From: Malus domestica
Taxonomy: Eukaryota > Streptophyta > Magnoliopsida > Rosales > Rosaceae
DNA: 64,000 nt
Assembly: GCF_042453785.1 (NCBI RefSeq)
Contig: NC_091668.1
Span: forward strand, 20,805,001 to 20,869,000
Reading direction: 5' to 3'
Every line of letters starts with the position of its first letter. The stretch's first letter is position 1. Both the position numbers and the translations under genes were made by a program. The notes beneath the pieces are model-generated. The model made no database searches, was not told the origin of the DNA, and was given only the letters and a program-made list of their open reading frames with translations. Of this stretch, positions 59,245 to 64,000 are shown piece after piece.

Positions 59245-62200
59245 TGATAGGAGCATATTTATGCGCCTTAGTTAGCTAGTTCTTATGCATTTATGTTGTG
59301 TTTTCTTAGTTAAGTTAGTCTTTTAAGCTATTTTCATGTGTTTTCAGGTTTTAAGGATAAAGTAAGCAAAAAGATGCAAATTGGAGCATTTTGGAGCAAA
59401 ATTGAGCTAGAATGTAGCTCATGCATGTGGAGCACAAAGAATGGACGAATTTGAAGGATTGAAGAAGCTAGGAATGTGTTTCAAAGTTGAAGAATTGAAG
59501 ATGCAAAGTTTCCTAATTGAAGTAGGAAAGTGCTTAATTGAAGATGAAATCCTAGTCAACAATGGATTCCTAGTTGAAGAATGATTCCTAAGTGAAGTTG
59601 GATTTCTAGAAGATTGAAGTTTCCTACTCAAACAAGGTTTCCTACTTGAAGAAGGGAAGTTAAAGCCAAAGAATCAGCTCAAGTGAAGAAACCTTATCCA
59701 AAACATTATCCAAACCTTATCCTATCCTATCTTATCCTAATCCTAATTCACCTATATTCCAGCTGCGAGGGAGGATTCCTAACTATTTTAGGATGCTTAA
59801 AATCAGATTTCTAGAAGACCTAATCCTTTCCTACAAAGGTGGCGCCTAGAACCTTTCTAGAAGACCTTTGCCTTGCATTGCAATTCAGCCACTTTCCCTC
59901 CAATTCTTGCCGTGAGTTTTCACCCAATTGATGCGAAATATTATAAGCACACAAATTAAACCCTCTTTTTGACAATTGTAGTATAGATGTAAGTAGGGTA
60001 TCGTTCTAAACCGGGGATTAGGAGGGCTTGCTAAAACCTCTAAACTGACTCAAAAACAAAAAGAAACAAAGTTAAAAATGTAAACCAAAGACTTTTAAAA
60101 CAAGAAAGTAAAAGGGGGATTTGGGTTTGGTGAAGTTGAAAGTAAAACAAATAAACTAAAACTTAAATAGATTTTTAAGTAGGCAGATTATAAAACGAAT
60201 TTGAGAAATAAGATGATGGATGGATTAGTTAGAGGTCCGTTCTTCACACATGACACACTTGTACATGAATCGATTTCCAATTGCTTTTCAATAAACTATG
60301 ATGCTCAACACCCCAGATTGACCGTGATGCACAAATTAACCCTCAGATTTTCCTTTACTTATTGAATTGGATGAATGCATGCGACAATCCAAATTATTCT
60401 CTAAAAGTCCCCTATATGAATGCATAATAGAGATACAATCAGAGATCATTACGTTCAATGAAAATCATAAGTGTTGACGAGCAATTGTAACTATGAATGC
60501 ATGATACGTTTGTCAAGAATTCAATTAACGCGATTGTGACAAGCAACCTTCACTACTCATGAATATAAACTTGTAACAATTAGGTGAGACTCATTTATAT
60601 TCTAGCATCTAATTCATGTATGAAAACTAAGTATGCATCCTTAATAAACATACAAGAATCAGTTATGAAGAAAATAGATAATTGAATTGCAATCACAACT
60701 TATCAAATCACAATTGGAAGAAATCAATTCATATCACAAGCATGTTCATGGCTTCAAACTTCCCCCTAACTAAATAGGGGTTTAGTTCCTCATGTTCACA
60801 AAACAAATATAAATAGAATTATACATTGAAAACAAAAGAAAGAAAACACCTAAACGTTCCAACGATCCATGTTGGATAGCAAGCACGTACAAGAACTTTC
60901 CTCTTCTTCTTTGTTGCAACACAAGGTTGGAGTGATGTTTTGAAGGGTTGGTTATGTGGAGGAACGGATGGGGAAGGTTTAGATATGTAGGGAGAGGCAA
61001 GGGAAGGCTTGGAGAATGGTTAATTTCTGGATGATTTGAATGAGGTTGCTGCCATGGTATTTATAGGAAAATGATGGACTTGTTTAACACAAAATTCTGG
61101 TGGAATTGAGTAGGTGAGCATGGCAAGAGTGGGAATTGTTGGTGGGTTAGGTATTGAGTCATCCATTCACATGTCATGGTGAGTTAAGCATTGCATCATC
61201 CACTCACATGTCATGGTGATTTAAGCATTGCATCATCCACTCACATGTCATAGTGATTTAAGCATTGCATCATCACTCAAATTTCTGGTGAAAGTGAATC
61301 AATGCCCACGGCATTGAAGAATTTCTTGGTTTTGAGTGAAGTTTTGGTCAATCCTTCTAGAAATTTATCCTTTCTTGCAACTTGTATTTGTTTCACCAGA
61401 TTTTTAGCATGTTCATAGCCTCTTTTGTCTTCAAATTCGTCCCTCCTCATGCCTCCATGCTTGCACAATCCAATCTTGGCCCAAAAATGCTCTAGAATGT
61501 TCCAAATTGCTCCTTTTTGCATACTTTGACAATAAAACCTGAAATTGCACGAAAATGACTTTAAACACTAAACTAACTAAGGAAAAATAACATAAATGCA
61601 TGAGAACAAGCCAATTAAGTCGCATAAAAATGCTCCTATCACCAATTCCCTTGGGATTTTGGTTTCTAGAAGCCCTTATCCTTTCCTAGTTTAATGCCGC
61701 ACCTTATCCTCCCATTCCCTTTGAATTTCTGATTTGTTTTCCTTCAAGGATTGTGTGTTATTTTCCTATGCAAATTAGGCCTTTAAATCCTTTTCCTTTG
61801 CTACCTAGGGGCTGTGATTTTCAGCCTATAAATACAACCCTTTGCCGCACCAATTAATCACCACCCTCTACCATATTTTCACTACACCATTCACCCAAAC
61901 ATCCCTCTTGTGCCGTGAGTTTGCAAAGGAGAAGGAAGGAGACTCTTGGAGCCGTGCATGCCATTCAAGGAGCTTGGATTGTTGGAGCGTTTCTAGGTGT
62001 TTTCTATCTTTATGTCAATGTTTAAATTTAATTATCTTTGTGTATTTGCGAACATGAGGAACTAATTTCTTTGTAGTTAAAAGGGAATTCAAAGCCATGA
62101 TCATATGTTTTATATGACTTGATTTCCTCCAGTTATGATTTCATAAATCGTGAATGTGGTTTACTTATCTATTTGATTGATAACATGTTTATGTATGTTG

Positions 62201-63030
62201 ATTGAGGGTCGACACTTAGTTTGCATGCATGAATTTGATGCTAGAGTATAAGGGAATTTCACCTAATCGTTATTAACTTATATTCATAAGTAGTAAAAGT
62301 CGCTACTCACGATTGTGTTAAGTAAATCCTTGGCAAGAGTAACATATGTATTCCATAGTTATGAATGCCTCGTCAATGCTTATGATTTCCATTGAACTTA
62401 ATGATCTTTGATATGTGTCTCTATCATGCGTATTCCATAGTTAGGGTCCTTGATAAGAATAATTTGGTTGTAATGCGTATTCCATTCAATTCAATGAATC
62501 TAGGGAAATCTGAGAATTAATTGGTGCAATCTAGTTAATTTGGGGCATTGTCATTCATGGTTTGTTGAAAGAGTAACTGGAAATCGAGTCGTATGCATAT
62601 GTTTCATGTGTGGAGAAGGAACCCTCTAACTAGCCTTTCACCATTCTTTTTCATCCAAAATCGTTTTTGTTAAGTTTGTTTTCAAAGTTTATGTTTTAAC
62701 TTTCAATTTCGTCAAAACCAAACCCCTTGCTTTTAAGTCTTGTTTTTAGAGTCAAAACTTGTTTCCTTTAAGTCTTTTGAGTCTTTGAAGTTCGATTTTC
62801 GTCCAAATCACTTGTTAGGTCTAGAATTGAGTCTTTTTTATTGTTATTTGCTGTTTTGAGTGTTTTGAGTTAGTTTTGAGTCTATAGAGTCTAGTTTAGT
62901 GTTTTTGAGTCTTATTTGTGTTGATTAGCATCCCTAGTTAATCCCCGGTCTAGAACGATCCCTACTTGCATCATTACTACAATTGTCATCAATAGGATTT
63001 AATTTGTGTGTCAAGTTAATTTTCACATCA
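59245..63030 (+). mobile_element. Solo LTR of the TGATAGGAGC family, split by its own kind
   Basis: Starts TGATAGGAGCATATTT and ends TTTTCACATCA, with ATCGG/ATCGA flanks (5 bp, one mismatch). About 2.07 kb once the nested element at 59929-61641 is removed. It shares CTAGAACGATCCCTACTT and TTTGGAGCA words with 39848-41727. Its interior is non-coding with a leader-like region near 61830-61990. Confidence 0.85.
59929..61641 (-). mobile_element. Inverted solo LTR nested in a solo LTR of the same family
   Basis: 1713 bp, reading TGATGCGAAAT at the left and GCTCCTATCA at the right, that is, the family in minus orientation. The duplication CCAAT lies on both sides (59924-59928 and 61642-61646). A three-copy repeat of about 40 bp built on CATCATCCACTCACATGTCA lies at 61150-61280. 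Non-coding. Confidence 0.9.
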
Positions 63031-63290
63031 ATCGAGCTTTCGAAAAAAAAGATATTAGTTTCAATTGGGCTTTCGAAAAGATTAGCGTTAGTTCCAGTTG
63101 GGCTTTCAAAAAGAGGCCTTAGCTTCGAGGATTATGATTTGTTCGACTGGCTTTCGAAAAGAGACGTTTGTTCTAGTTGGGATTTCGAAAAGATTGGCGC
63201 TAGTTCCAGCTGCACATTCAAAAAGGGGCGTTAGTTCTAATTGATTGTGATTTGCTGAGCTTTCGAAAAGATTGGCGTTAGTTCAGCATA
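63031..63290. repeat. TTTCGAAAAGA tandem array, right part
   Basis: About eight degenerate copies of a ~30-bp unit with GGGCTTTCGAAAAGA and TTAGCGTTAGTTCCAG. It belongs to the interior of the TRIM-like element and continues the array cut at 59245. The 83-residue frame here is a repeat artefact. Confidence 0.8.
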
Positions 63291-63613
63291 TCAATGAAGA
63301 TTTCCTTCTTGGCAAAATCATGATTTCACATCATGAGTTTAAGGGGGTGTTGGAAAATAAAAAGGGAAGTACTTTAGGATTTGATTTAATTAGTGATTTT
63401 GTATGATTTAATTAAGGTTTTGATATGATTTGATTTGGTCTAGGTTTCCTTGTCTTGTTGACAAAGGATTGTTTAGATTTATTTCCTTGTATTGCTCCTA
63501 TGTAATCTTATAAATACCTTATTATGAAGAAGAATAAAGTATTAAAATTGTTATTTGAGAATTGTGAGATTGTTAATAATTCTAACTTTACCCTAAATCC
63601 TTTATTTTCAACT

Positions 63614-64000
63614 AAATATACAATGTTAAAAACTTTAAATGGTACCAAAAACTATCCAACAACAAATGTCCCCACTTGTCAATGTAAAGGAGCACAACAT
63701 GGACTATTCAGGAGTCATGAAAAAGTAGATAAAATGAAGAAAAGTGGTACTTTCCCATCAACTAGGAAGCAATATGTATGTGTGTGTGTGTGTGTCTGTG
63801 TAAGTACACTCTCTACCACAGTAATGGGTGTAAGCGTAAACAAACAATTGCATTGCATTCACAAGCAATTGCATTGCCAAGTCATCAATTTTGAGAAAGC
63901 GTAAACAAACACTTAGGTTGCTAGAACTTGTGAAATGTTTGAATGAAAAGTATTTAGTGTTTATATTGTTCAACTATGAATCTGAATTATTGACTGTATA
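63614..64000. other. Intergenic flank with (TG)n
   Basis: No gene supported. A (TG)n microsatellite lies at 63777-63797, and a repeated word AAGCAATTGCATTGC lies near 63840-63880. Confidence 0.4.

Larger units (their letters stand above)
53447..63613 (+). mobile_element. Short-LTR, non-coding retroelement hosting nested insertions
   Basis: The LTRs are at 53447-58740 (left, heavily interrupted) and 63348-63613 (right, 266 bp, intact). Both start TGTTGGAAAATAAAAAGG and end TTATTTTCAACT. A primer-binding-like TGTTATCATAGCAG follows the left LTR and a purine tract TTTAAGGGGG precedes the right LTR. Once nested elements are removed, the interior is only about 0.8 kb with no gag or pol, so it is a TRIM-like or otherwise non-autonomous element. 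Flanks AAAAA and AAATA form a weak 5-bp duplication. The LTRs share about 90 percent over the comparable part, implying moderate age; everything inside it is younger. Confidence 0.8.

Noticed and set aside
62983-63234. 83-residue frame with repeated GLSKR units
   Set aside because: It is the translation of the TTTCGAAAAGA tandem array.

Overview
This is a plant nuclear window: A/T-rich, with intron-containing genes of plant families, two eukaryotic tRNA genes, and very many transposable elements. The proteins are eudicot-like. The mix of short TIR elements, long-LTR solo copies and a Myb-only Harbinger element fits a Rosaceae genome such as apple or pear. That placement is inference from recalled repeat families, not from a marker gene.

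Four host protein genes could be read exon by exon with GT-AG introns and intact frames. (1) 14290-17223 (-): a six-exon, 390-aa rhomboid-like membrane protein that keeps the GASG serine but has Ser where the catalytic His is expected. (2) 22422-25832 (+): nine coding exons, 325 aa, phosphopantothenate-cysteine ligase of coenzyme A synthesis, with a separate 5' non-coding exon. (3) 26391-28465 (-): five exons, 268 aa, a J-domain co-chaperone with a probable plastid transit peptide, convergent with (2). (4) 42233-44954 (-): nine exons, 372 aa, a TGA-class bZIP transcription factor. tRNA-Arg(UCU) at 13633-13705 (-) and tRNA-Trp(CCA) at 17440-17511 (+) flank the rhomboid gene.

The rest is mostly transposon strata. 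327-6809 is an old, broken Copia element on the minus strand; its 5' LTR holds a solo LTR and its pol region a MITE. 6810-13600 is non-coding with MITE relics. 17580-21766 holds five TIR-type elements or LINE relics plus an unexplained exon-like stretch. 29430-34330 is a terminal-exon copy of a TGA gene, split by a PIF/Harbinger element that carries an intact Myb-like gene and is itself split by a 2.45-kb solo LTR. 34640-41727 holds a probable solo LTR with a hAT-like element inside it, a Tourist-type MITE and two long solo LTRs. 46139-51828 is a near-full-length but degraded L1-type LINE that abuts a MITE. 53447-63613 is a deep stack: a short-LTR element without coding capacity, whose left LTR contains a solo LTR and a Mutator-type MITE. 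That MITE contains a deleted Copia element, whose LTR contains another MITE. The same outer element's interior holds a solo LTR containing a second, inverted solo LTR of the same family.

Most insertions were delimited by target-site duplications read directly from the sequence. Solo LTRs greatly outnumber LTR-LTR elements, pointing to active LTR-LTR recombination. No CRISPR array, operon or prokaryotic feature is present.
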